Shown: positions 1 through 7,268 of the stretch, piece by piece
Layout: every line of letters starts with the position of its first letter
Position numbering within the stretch: position 1 is the stretch's first letter
From: Lacrimispora indolis DSM 755
GTDB lineage: Bacteria; Bacillota; Clostridia; Lachnospirales; Lachnospiraceae
Assembly: GCF_000526995.1 (NCBI RefSeq)
Contig: NZ_AZUI01000001.1
Location: forward strand, 1 to 64,000
Reading direction: 5' to 3'
DNA length: 64,000 nt
Notes under the pieces: model-generated
What the model was told of the DNA's origin: nothing
The model's database searches: none
What the model saw: the letters and a program-made list of their open reading frames with translations, nothing else
Translations under genes and position numbers: made by a program

Positions 1-543
1 CTGCCGACTCTTTTAACCTGCCGTTTGGATAATAGTGATACTGATTGGTAACGGCATATCTTCCTTTCCCATCCTCGGCCCGGCGGTATACCAGATGATT
101 GTCCATATTGTAGTGGGTAGTAATATGATTGTCATTCCGGTCTATGCAGAGGTCTGGACGGCCTTCTTCATCATAATAAAAATATTCACTGTTTCCTTCC
201 TGATCAACCCGTTCATACACCTGGCCAAAGCTATTATACTTATAAGTAATCGTTCCTCCGTTGGCATCAGTAGTACTGATGATATTACCGGCATAATCAT
301 AGGCATAACGTTCGATTCCTCCATCGGGTGTATATACCTCTGTAATCCTCCCCCAGTCATCAAGGACAAACTGGGTCAGGTTCTCATTCCCATCCCTGAC
401 TCCTGTAATATTTCCCTGGGCATCATACTGAAAGGACTGCGCCGCCTCTCTTTTTTGGGCCTGCCCCTTACCGGTATAGCCCCCTGCTGTTTTACCTGAT
501 GCATTATATGTGTACTCGGTATATTCAGTCTCACCCGTCCATA
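1..543 (-). pseudogene. Rhs core fragment, runs off the left edge
   Basis: Reverse-strand translation gives continuous YD repeats (for example YKYNSFGQVYERVDQEGN) almost identical to the stretch at about 19519-20061 of the long Rhs gene. Differences cluster near 460-505. The frame is open out of the window at position 1, so another toxin tip may lie beyond the edge. The match stops abruptly at 543, where an IS110-end remnant begins, so the N-terminal half of the Rhs shell is missing and no start codon is evident. A silent donor for recombination with the intact Rhs gene is possible but inferred. Confidence 0.85.
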
Positions 544-731
544 GGTTCGACAGCCTATCTACAATAAACTAATGGGTGAAAAGAACAGAAAAAGAGAAAA
601 AGAGGAACTACAGCAAGAGTATTTCTCCCTCTGTAGCCCCTCTCCAGTCCAGTTTACCATAAGTGGTTTTTTTGAAAAGAAGAGTTCACCCCCATACTGG
701 TAAACTCTTCCTTACTTTTTATGACATTTTT
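544..731 (-). mobile_element. IS110 non-coding end remnant, no transposase
   Basis: This stretch aligns with the non-coding DNA next to the IS110 transposase start (14569-14845). Shared landmarks are GGTTCGACAGCCTATCTACA, GTCCAGTTTACCATAAGTGG and CCTTACTTTT. Compared with the complete copy it lacks about 80 bases between two GAAA tracts and has no transposase. A hairpin around 603-643 is kept although the arms differ in sequence from the other copy. Strand is given as that of the transposase in the intact copy. Confidence 0.75.
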
Positions 732-1230
732 AAATATGCTTTCAAAAAGCCTATCTACATTAATCCATAAATATAGTTCCTACCAACAATCTATCTTTTA
801 ATTTTACTTGTTGTATCGACCCACTGTAGTGCTATCCTCTAAATTATGCTGTTCCTCCCCTGAATAATATCAAAGAATATTCCATCTTTTCAGTATGCAA
901 ATAATAGAAAGGCAAGAGAATGCTCCGATTTAGGAGTTATTTCTCTTGCCTTCCATTACTTCTAAATAAAACCTTTTACTTTGCTCATAATCTAGGAATG
1001 ATTGTTGTTCTGCTAAACCTTCTGGTGTTGATCCGAGTTTGGATCGGCCATAACGGCTGTCTGCCGAGAGGCTGCCGCACGTACACAGTTGATATCTTTC
1101 GCACCTTTCTCATCCGGATCGCTGAAATAAAGCGACTCCTGTGTTCTAAATTTAATTATTAAACAAAGTTTGTAATGTATGGTAACATCCTTATTAAAAT
1201 TGCATTTTTCTTAGTAAAGCCAATAATTTT
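732..1230. other. Non-coding stretch with one hairpin
   Basis: No convincing gene is seen on either strand. The only clear structure is the long hairpin at 909-952. The plus-strand open frame from 920 to 1162 starts inside that hairpin and has no recognisable protein character, so it is not called. Confidence 0.5.
909..952. terminator. Bidirectional hairpin
   Basis: AAGGCAAGAGAA at 909-920 is perfectly complementary to TTCTCTTGCCTT at 941-952. A second partial pairing (CTCC with GGAG) lies inside. It sits downstream of the minus-strand SUKH-type gene at 1231-1677 and could terminate it. No long T-run follows, so it could equally be a mobile-element relic. Confidence 0.5.
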
Positions 1231-1677
1231 TTATTCTTTATATAAAAATAATCCATTTAAAAATTCTATAAAAGTTTTTGCAACAAAATACATGCATTCA
1301 TCTTCTGTAGAATTTTCATAATCTAAACAATTATCCCAAAAATAGATTCCTTTCCAATCTTCTTGATTCACTAACAAAACCAGACCACTTCCTGTTGCAT
1401 GTCCTATAATTAACATATTTTCTAGTAATTCATCCCTATACTCATTCAGCCATGTTTCAATAGATAAACTTTCTTTAGCATTACCCACCCCAAATAACGA
1501 CCCTAGAGCAATCGGTTCTGCTATCTTTTCAGCATTAAAGCAAACAATCTCATCATTGGCACTCCCGCCATTATTTCTCAATAAATATTCTTTATAATCA
1601 TCAGGTAAATCTAGATTGTTGTTTCTTTGAAATACTTCTAAATCTTTACTATCCAAACTCCCAAAACTTGATAACAT
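1231..1677 (-). CDS. SMI1/KNR4 (SUKH) family immunity protein
   Basis: A 148-residue cytoplasmic-type protein with no signal peptide or membrane segment. The SUKH pattern is visible: LPDDYKEYLLRNNGG near residues 24-38, a GSLFG turn, IIGHATGSGLVLLV, and GIYFWDNCLDY towards the C-terminus. SUKH proteins are the commonest immunity proteins for polymorphic nuclease toxins and usually sit directly downstream of them. Here the gene lies 59 bases after the WHH nuclease tip at 1737-2150, so it is the likely cognate immunity protein. A strong ribosome binding site (AAGGAGGATAACAT) precedes the ATG. Family assignment is confident; the pairing is inferred from position. Confidence 0.85.
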   Translation of the reverse strand: MLSSFGSLDSKDLEVFQRNNNLDLPDDYKEYLLRNNGGSANDEIVCFNAEKIAEPIALGSLFGVGNAKESLSIETWLNEYRDELLENMLIIGHATGSGLVLLVNQEDWKGIYFWDNCLDYENSTEDECMYFVAKTFIEFLNGLFLYKE

Positions 1678-1736
1678 ATGTTATCCTCCTTATTTCATAG
1701 TATTTTAATTATTTGTATGTTCATAAAAAGAAGATA

Positions 1737-2150
1737 TTAATTATTACTTTTCATCTTTGATATCCCCCCTCGATGTCTAAACCTATCGTGAATAATTGAA
1801 ATCACATCTTGCAAGGTCTTTCCATCTTGATGATGGTGCCACGTACCATCTTCACTCTTAATATAGCCTAAATCTTTGGCAGTTTGAAAATCTTTATTTC
1901 TACCTTGAAACGGTCCTATATCAGCTTCTTGATTTACCATCCCCGCAGCCATAAAATCAGGATATCCATCGGGATAACTAACTTTATTTCCTTCCCAATC
2001 ATTGTATGTCCATGTCCCATCTGTGTCTATGGAAATTTTTCCACCTTTGTCATACCACTTTTTCACATCTGGTGAATTTTTAGGTTTTGTATCTAGAATA
2101 TCTTTTGGAATATCTCCAGCTGATGAATATGACTGTCTCGAACCCTCAGT
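1737..2150 (-). pseudogene. Tox-WHH nuclease tip cut off by a stop codon
   Basis: The frame after the TAG at 2151-2153 reads TEGSRQSYSSAGDIPK and then a tip ending in WHHHQDGKTLQ, IHDRFRHRGGIS. The WHHH motif and the later H-RHRGG match the Tox-WHH branch of HNH/EndoVII nucleases. The tip is in the same frame as the Rhs core at 2151-3059, so one C-to-T change (CAG to TAG) has separated delivery core from toxin. An internal ATG at 2066 could restart translation and give a 109-residue protein with the nuclease motif. A SUKH-type gene follows. Confidence 0.8.
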
Positions 2151-3059
2151 CTACTCCGCCTGCGGATTATTCTTCCCCGCCGGACACAGCCCCAGATAAC
2201 CACTGGGATCATAGTAAGTAATAGGATTATTCTGACAATAAGCATAGAGGTTCAGTCCATATCCCCGGTACGCATCCTCCTGCATAAATCTGCCGATCTT
2301 CGGATTATAAAACCTCGCCCTCAAGTAGTATTGACCGCTGATTCCATCATACATCTGACCCGTATAGGTAATTCGGTTTTCTATACTTCCTGACGTTTCT
2401 ATTATACTTCCAAACGGGTCATAGTGGTAGCTTTTTCTGATCTCCTGTTCCTGATCCAACAGAAATATCGTACTTCCCATCTCATCACACACAAAATAGT
2501 GCGGGGAGTCCTCTCTTGCACTTTGCAATGACACCACATGATGTCCGCGGCAATAACGTTTCTGTTCCGAACCACTCTCTTCTGTCACTAATTCTCCCCG
2601 GTCAAATACAAAACGGATCACCTTTCCTGCTTCTTCCGTTTCATAACGCATGCCTTCTCCATCGTACCGATAGCTGGCAGCACCCTTTTCCGCGGTTACG
2701 CTGTTCTGCCGGTTCAAAGGATCATAAGCATAGGTTCGGCTGACATCCTTTCTCTGTTCTGACACCAGATTCCCCTGCTTATCATAGAGATAAACCATGC
2801 GGTTTGATTCTGATTCCAGCCCTGTCAGTTGATTTTTACGGTTATACTGATATCGTTCTTCTCCGGTTTGGGTCTTCTTGGTTAACCGGTTCCCTGCCAG
2901 ATCATAAGTATACTGTTCTGTGTCACAGTGATACGTTGCTTCTGACAAACGGTTCATCACATCATAACCATATACAGTGGCCTTCTCTATCAAGATCGGA
3001 TTGTTGATATTAGGGGTGGCATCGACCCTCGGATACTGGCGGGCGGGGTGCAAACACAA
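2151..3059 (-). CDS. Orphan Rhs core fragment, truncated at both ends
   Basis: A 302-residue open frame. True Rhs sequence runs from about 2974 downwards (YGYDVMNRLSEATYH through ARFYNPKIGRFMQEDAYR and YYDPSGYLGLCPAGKNNPQAE). The first 28 or so residues are unrelated and come from the junction DNA, so the ATG at 3059 is probably fortuitous. It contains the last shell repeats and the core-tip boundary seen in all other cassettes. The natural hinge QAEQTEG is changed to QAE-stop, which disconnects the WHH tip. Probably not an expressed, deliverable effector. Confidence 0.7.
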   Translation of the reverse strand: MCLHPARQYPRVDATPNINNPILIEKATVYGYDVMNRLSEATYHCDTEQYTYDLAGNRLTKKTQTGEERYQYNRKNQLTGLESESNRMVYLYDKQGNLVSEQRKDVSRTYAYDPLNRQNSVTAEKGAASYRYDGEGMRYETEEAGKVIRFVFDRGELVTEESGSEQKRYCRGHHVVSLQSAREDSPHYFVCDEMGSTIFLLDQEQEIRKSYHYDPFGSIIETSGSIENRITYTGQMYDGISGQYYLRARFYNPKIGRFMQEDAYRGYGLNLYAYCQNNPITYYDPSGYLGLCPAGKNNPQAE

Positions 3060-3111
3060 GTTCGAACTTAAAACCGCCGCAAAATTAAACTTGAATCCGG
3101 CGGCGGTTTGA
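2980..3111 (+). pseudogene. 3' end of an unrecognised membrane-type gene
   Basis: Plus-strand frame reads AFSIKIGLLILGVASTLGYW, then a short basic tail, ending in TGA at 3109-3111. It has one hydrophobic stretch and no start, and abuts the Rhs breakpoint near 2974 head to head. A hairpin (AAACCGCCG at 3071-3079 with CGGCGGTTT at 3101-3109) covers its end. I do not recognise the family; it may be a chance frame. DNA from 3112 to 3330 holds nothing I can identify. Confidence 0.35.
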
Positions 3112-3330
3112 TGGTTTTACTTATGGATACATAAATAATGAACAATGTTTAAATCTATTATAGCTTGTTATGGCGAGCGGGGCTCAAACAAGATGTTTCT
3201 AGCAATTCAGGGAAATTATTAACAGTCTTTTAGAATGGTTATTCTATTTACATTAAACATTATTTACAACCCGATTAATCATCAAATTCTTGATTATCAA
3301 ATGAGTGAAGAAAGATTTCCCGTAAGTCTT

Positions 3331-3783
3331 TTACTTTGGATATCTTGCTTTATACCTCTTATCATTTTCTAACCATTCACATGCAGTTCCCATAGTAAAT
3401 AGACATTGTGAATGATTATAACCTAATAAGTAATTTGCATCTCGATCCGTAATATAAAATTCTATCACCCCACACTCGTCATAAAACTCAACAAACTTAC
3501 TTCCATTCTCAATCTCATAAAAATTATTCCCCATATCTTTATTAAAAAACAGAATAATTGAGTCACTTTTAATAAAATCTCCAATCCATCTCCAAGAATC
3601 CGGAACATCAATACCAACCATTGAAGAAAAAACCACAGCATCGAATATTGAATAACCTATACGTACATTAGGTCTTAAATACTTCTCCTTAACAGCCATC
3701 CATATTCTCTCTCTTTCAGCCTCTGACAATATGCTGATTTTTTCTCCAATATTTCTCCAGAATTCCAATAAGTGTTGTTCCAT
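3331..3783 (-). CDS. Putative immunity protein, DUF6756-like
   Basis: Start set at the ATG giving MEQHLLEFWRNIGEK, since the longer frame (to 3891) would overlap the end of the preceding toxin gene. About 150 residues, soluble, with RIWMAVKEKYLRPNVRIGYS, IFDAVVFSSMVGIDVPDSWRW and FYITDRDANYLLGYNHSQ. The style (SWRWI followed by an acidic beta-rich half) recalls proteins annotated DUF6756, but I cannot confirm this. It follows the type-47-like toxin cassette by 58 bases, the standard position for a cognate immunity gene. Confidence 0.6.
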   Translation of the reverse strand: MEQHLLEFWRNIGEKISILSEAERERIWMAVKEKYLRPNVRIGYSIFDAVVFSSMVGIDVPDSWRWIGDFIKSDSIILFFNKDMGNNFYEIENGSKFVEFYDECGVIEFYITDRDANYLLGYNHSQCLFTMGTACEWLENDKRYKARYPK

Positions 3784-3841
3784 AACAATTATCATATCCT
3801 TTCCAAACTGTCTTTTCGCTCGTTTTTTTATATAGGAATCT

Positions 3842-5326
3842 CTAATATATCTTTGGCCAAGTTGGTCGCACTTGTTTATAGATTTGTTCAAGCAAATCGG
3901 AATATGTATAATCTCTTCCTGTAGGCACGTCTACTAAAATGTGTCCTACAGTTTTTCCTTTCGTTCCATACTGCCATCCTACATGCGGTGTATCTGGTCC
4001 ACCTGCCCAATTCCCATTTCTATCTACTCCATAATGTGCAAGATCTAAATCTACAAAGGATTTATCTGGCCCTAAATATTCCACTGGAATTGATTTTCCA
4101 TTTAAATCTTTAGCCCATTTTGTCACTTTGAATTGATCTCTTGTATATCCGGTTCGTGATTCTATCTGAGCGAAAGCTTCATCTACTGCATCTCTATATG
4201 TTTTATCGGTACCTCTCCAATCCATATCTTGATCTTTCAGCCGATATTGAAGATCAGGTTTATCCTCCGTACCCGCCTGCGGATTACTCTTCCCCGCCGG
4301 ACACAGCCCCATATAACCACTGGGATCATAGTAAGTAATAGGATTATTCTGACAATAAGCATAAAGGTTAATCCCATCTCCCCGGTACGCATCCTCCTGC
4401 ATAAATCTGCCGATCTTCGGATTATAAAACCTCGCCCTCAAGTAGTATTGACCACTGATTCCATCATACATCTGACCCGTATAGGTAATTCGGTTTTCTA
4501 TACTTCCTGACGTTTCTATTATACTTCCAAACGGGTCATAGTGGTAGCTTTTTCTGATCTCCTGTTCCTGATTCAACAGAAATATCGTACTTCCCATCTC
4601 GTCACATACAAAATAGTGCGGGGAGTCCTCTCTTGCACTTTGCAATGACACCACATGATGTCCCCGGCAATAACGTTTCTGTTCCGAGCCACTCTCTTCT
4701 GCCGCCAATTCTCCCCGGTCAAATACAAAACGGATCACCTTTCCTGCTTCTTCCGTTTCATAACGCAGGCCTTCTCCATCGTACCGATAGCTGGCAACAC
4801 CTTTTTCCGTGGTCACGCTGTATTGCCGGTTCAAAGGATCATAAGCATAGGTTCGGCTGACATCCTTTCCCTGTTCTGACAACAGATTCCCCTGCTTGTC
4901 ATAGAGATAAACCATGTGGTCTGATTCTGCTTCCAGCCCTGTCAGCTGATTTTTACAGTTATACTCATATCGTTCTTCTCCGGTTTGGGTCTTTCTGGTT
5001 AACCGGTTCCCTGCCAGATCATAAGTATACTGTTCTGTGTCACCGTGATACGTTGCTTCTGACAAACGGTTCATTACATCATAACCATATGCATTCTGAT
5101 AAACATCCCCTGACTTTTTCGTGCAGTTTCCATTTCCGTCATAGGCATATGCATAATTAAGCAGTACTTTCCCGTCAGAGCCTACTGTCACCAGATGCTC
5201 CATCAGCCCATCGTCCTGGTATTGATACTCTGTTTTGACTCCATTCCCGTAGGCAAGGGAACGGATCCTCCCTTCCGGCGTATATTGATACGCTGCCAGA
5301 AATGTATGGTTTTGGCTGTCCCTCAC
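3842..5326 (-). CDS. Rhs core fragment with type-47-like toxin tip
   Basis: A 494-residue frame. True Rhs similarity extends past the ATG to about 5425, so the gene is 5'-truncated and the start is an internal Met. The order is YD repeats, the ARFYNPKIGRF / DPSGYMGLCPAGK boundary near residue 310, then a tip with DMDWRGTDKTYRDAVDEAF, FKVTKWAKDLNGKSIPVEYL, TPHVGWQYGTKGKTVGHILVD. The tip pattern (DxRGTxKTY, TKWxxxxxGKSxPVE, PHxGxQ, GHIxVD) matches what I know as polymorphic toxin type 47 (Ntox47), a predicted RNase. The same pattern recurs in the broken tip at 12788-13158. It lacks the N-terminal PAAR-like part needed for delivery. Confidence 0.7.
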   Translation of the reverse strand: MRDSQNHTFLAAYQYTPEGRIRSLAYGNGVKTEYQYQDDGLMEHLVTVGSDGKVLLNYAYAYDGNGNCTKKSGDVYQNAYGYDVMNRLSEATYHGDTEQYTYDLAGNRLTRKTQTGEERYEYNCKNQLTGLEAESDHMVYLYDKQGNLLSEQGKDVSRTYAYDPLNRQYSVTTEKGVASYRYDGEGLRYETEEAGKVIRFVFDRGELAAEESGSEQKRYCRGHHVVSLQSAREDSPHYFVCDEMGSTIFLLNQEQEIRKSYHYDPFGSIIETSGSIENRITYTGQMYDGISGQYYLRARFYNPKIGRFMQEDAYRGDGINLYAYCQNNPITYYDPSGYMGLCPAGKSNPQAGTEDKPDLQYRLKDQDMDWRGTDKTYRDAVDEAFAQIESRTGYTRDQFKVTKWAKDLNGKSIPVEYLGPDKSFVDLDLAHYGVDRNGNWAGGPDTPHVGWQYGTKGKTVGHILVDVPTGRDYTYSDLLEQIYKQVRPTWPKIY

Positions 5327-5429
5327 TTCCCTGACTCGATTAAGAACATCGTAGGTATACCGGGTTGCAATCCCTGTTACATCCGTCAGTTCTGTTACAT
5401 TTCCATTCTTATCATAATTTAATCTATTA

Positions 5430-5635
5430 TTACCGGGTCGAAAAGAGAGCTGGAGAAAGCCGGGTGGTCAATAACACCCCCCGACAGCTACTTCACCCAG
5501 CAGTGCTGGGCGAGGAGCTTTTACATGAGGTGGTCGGAAACTTAGCTTGTCACAGTAAAGCTGGTCAGAATGTAACAAAGTTGGCATACACCAAGACTTT
5601 GTCAGATGCACCCTGAACATCCACATATCATATCG
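5430..5635 (+). repeat. Mobile-type repeat, copy 1
   Basis: About 200 bases clearly related to 15125-15316: both carry TTACCGGGTCGAAAA, GAGAAAGCCGGGTGGTCAA, CCCAGCAGTGCTGGGCG and TTTTACATGAGGTGGTCGGA. A plus-strand frame shared by both copies reads LLHEVVGNLACHSKAGQN here and LLHEVVGFTLCHSKGGRN there. Both copies lie upstream of the same small gene family, intact at 15438 and a 3' remnant here at 5636. The Rhs breakpoint (about 5425) is immediately to the left. Identity unknown; an integrative-element relic is likely. Confidence 0.65.
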
Positions 5636-5710
5636 TTTCTCTACCAACATGGCTTTATTGACAGTATACGAGTAAGTAGATTATTAGATCAATTTAAAGT
5701 TGCGTTTTAA
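5636..5710 (+). pseudogene. 3' remnant of the small YQHGF-family gene
   Basis: Frame reads FLYQHGFIDSIRVSRLLDQF and ends in TAA. It matches the C-terminus of the intact 91-residue protein at 15438-15713 (FLYQHGFMDGMKLLKYIDKL). The 5' part is missing. It is followed by an imperfect hairpin (about 5711-5745, GGGAAAG with CTTTCC). Confidence 0.7.
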
Positions 5711-5780
5711 AAGGGAAAGCCTTTCCGTTGAGAAAGACTTTCCTTCTCGAATTATCGCATATCAGATTCGTTAACTTAGA

Positions 5781-6188
5781 TTATGCTTTTTCATACCCTT
5801 TAAACTCATCATTATATTTCATCGGAACTATTCTTTGAATACGACCTCCTCCAAATTTACAAAAAACTCTAGACTTGTTACTTCCTAAAATCTCCAGAAC
5901 ATACATAGTTTCATCTTTACTAATAGTAAATACTTCTGAATGTAATAATTCATGATTGATTTTTGCTTGAAATTCCTTCACTCCAAACAACTCAATATTT
6001 AAACATACAATATCCCATGCTTTCCATTTTGGAGGTGAATTCTTTACATTACATTTTGTTAAAACATCCATTTTCATGTTAAAACCTAATGGCTGGTAGT
6101 TAATATTATCTATTGCAGCCCCTGTAAAGACATCATCCTCACCAAAAATCTCACTTAAAACAAACTCATTATCAAAACCTAACAGCAT
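5781..6188 (-). CDS. Putative immunity protein for the HNH/EndoVII tip
   Basis: A 135-residue soluble protein: MLLGFDNEFVLSEIFGEDDV near the start, KWKAWDIVCLNIELFGVKEF in the middle, a basic IQRIVPMKYN near the end. The W-xAWD-xxxxNIxLFGV stretch recalls Imm50-type immunity proteins, but I hold this loosely. It starts 13 bases after the toxin tip at 6202-6630, which is the main reason to call it immunity. No membrane segment or signal peptide. Confidence 0.6.
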   Translation of the reverse strand: MLLGFDNEFVLSEIFGEDDVFTGAAIDNINYQPLGFNMKMDVLTKCNVKNSPPKWKAWDIVCLNIELFGVKEFQAKINHELLHSEVFTISKDETMYVLEILGSNKSRVFCKFGGGRIQRIVPMKYNDEFKGYEKA

Positions 6189-6201
6189 ATTACTTCCCTT
6201 T

Positions 6202-6630
6202 CTACTTCTTATTTCTATAATTAAAGTAATAGTGGTCTTTCATACCTGACACACGTCCTGTATTTGTATTCGTATCGGGCCTGACATTAAAATGCGATGA
6301 TTGATTCCCTACTCCATCCGAATACAAATGTCCATACGAATGATCTTGTATAACTACCTGTTGGATCGAATTTCCTTGTGCATCAGTTTTTCCTGTAACT
6401 GAATATGTCAATTCTCTTGAGTATACGAAGTCACCATTTTCTACTATAGGATTTCCATACTCATCACGTAACCTTACCATTGTTTGCGAATCTGGTTGTT
6501 GAGATTTAGGAATTACCAATTCTTGCTTAATATCCCCCAAAACTTCTTTTCTAGATAAATCCCCCAGACCCTCAGTCTGCTCTTCCTGCGGATTATTCTT
6601 CCCCGCCGGACACAGCCCCATATAACCGCT
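6202..6630 (-). pseudogene. Rhs hinge with HNH/EndoVII-type toxin tip
   Basis: Only the last three or four residues of the Rhs core (SGYMGLCPAGKNNPQ) remain before the tip; the breakpoint at 6630 is inside the DPSG boundary motif. The tip has RLRDEYGNPIVENGDFVYSR, IQDHSYGHLYSDGVGNQSSH, FNVRPDTNTNTGRVSGMKDH and ends HYYFNYRNKK. The DHS-GH and HFNVRP motifs fit the HNH/endonuclease VII fold toxin group. A 139-residue protein could start at the ATG of MGLCPAG (6621), but it would have no delivery domain. Immunity candidate follows. Confidence 0.7.
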
Positions 6631-6789
6631 GAAATCTTTATTGAAAATTTACCAGTTGAAGAGAAGAAACTAATTGATAAGTATATTGACTCCCTTATAA
6701 GCCAACTTGCTTTAGAAGAAGCTTTTCTGTATCAGCATGGATTCATGGATGGTATGAAGATACTAAATATATTGAAAAACTATAAATGA
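6631..6789 (+). pseudogene. 3' half of the small YQHGF-family gene
   Basis: Frame reads EIFIENLPVEEKKLIDKYID and then EEAFLYQHGFMDGMKILNIL, ending in TGA at 6787-6789. It matches residues about 39-91 of the intact protein at 15438-15713 (EIFIDNLPSKEKELVQNHID). The 5' end is cut exactly where the Rhs fragment on the other strand begins. This is the longest of the remnants. Confidence 0.8.
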
Positions 6790-6821
6790 ATTCTCTTAAG
6801 TAAGTATGTTCTGTTGAATAT

Positions 6822-6864
6822 GAGGATGTCCCATAAGTCATGAAATGACTTATGGGACATCCTC
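6822..6864. terminator. Perfect 20-bp hairpin
   Basis: 6822-6841 (GAGGATGTCCCATAAGTCAT) is the exact reverse complement of 6845-6864, with a three-base loop. It lies between the end of the plus-strand remnant at 6631-6789 and the end of the minus-strand immunity gene at 6893, so it could terminate both. The perfect stem is unusually long for a simple terminator. Confidence 0.7.
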
Positions 6865-6892
6865 TTTGCAATACCTATTTAACCTTTCAAAA

Positions 6893-7246
6893 CTATGAAA
6901 TCTTCAAGTCTTTTTTTATCTGATTCAAATAACCATCTAATAATTCTTTGTCATTGGAATTTTTTGTGATATGCGCATTACATACTTCTAAAAGTCGCTC
7001 ATAAAATAAACTATTTTCGATAAATATCATAGTATCTTCATCATCTGCCGGTTTCCAAAACAACAAGGTTACGTACCCTTCTTTATAGTCTTCATCCTCA
7101 GGATCGAAGGAACAAGAAATGTATTCTGCCCCTTGTCCTTTTGATTGTGCCATTTGTTTCACTGCACCTATTTCTAATTCTCCTAAAAAGCATATATATT
7201 CAAAATATAATTTTAAATACTTTTCTTTCTCTTCTGAAACTCTCAT
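6893..7246 (-). CDS. CdiI-type ribonuclease-toxin immunity protein
   Basis: A 117-residue acidic soluble protein. Visible blocks are LKLYFEYICFLGELEIGAVK, ISCSFDPEDEDYKEGYVTLL, then FWKP and FYERLLEVCNAHITKNSNDK. The DEDYxEGVxxxFW and FxxxLxxxCxxYIxxxP pattern is what I know from proteins annotated ribonuclease toxin immunity protein CdiI. It starts 22 bases after the EndoU-like tip gene, and CdiI of this sort partners EndoU-type CdiA toxins, so the two assignments support each other. Confidence 0.65.
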   Translation of the reverse strand: MRVSEEKEKYLKLYFEYICFLGELEIGAVKQMAQSKGQGAEYISCSFDPEDEDYKEGYVTLLFWKPADDEDTMIFIENSLFYERLLEVCNAHITKNSNDKELLDGYLNQIKKDLKIS

Positions 7247-7268
7247 TATCTATTCCTCCTACTCTATT

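Noticed and set aside
920..1162. Possible plus-strand gene of 80 residues
   Set aside because: It begins inside a perfect hairpin, has no ribosome binding site, and its composition is not protein-like.
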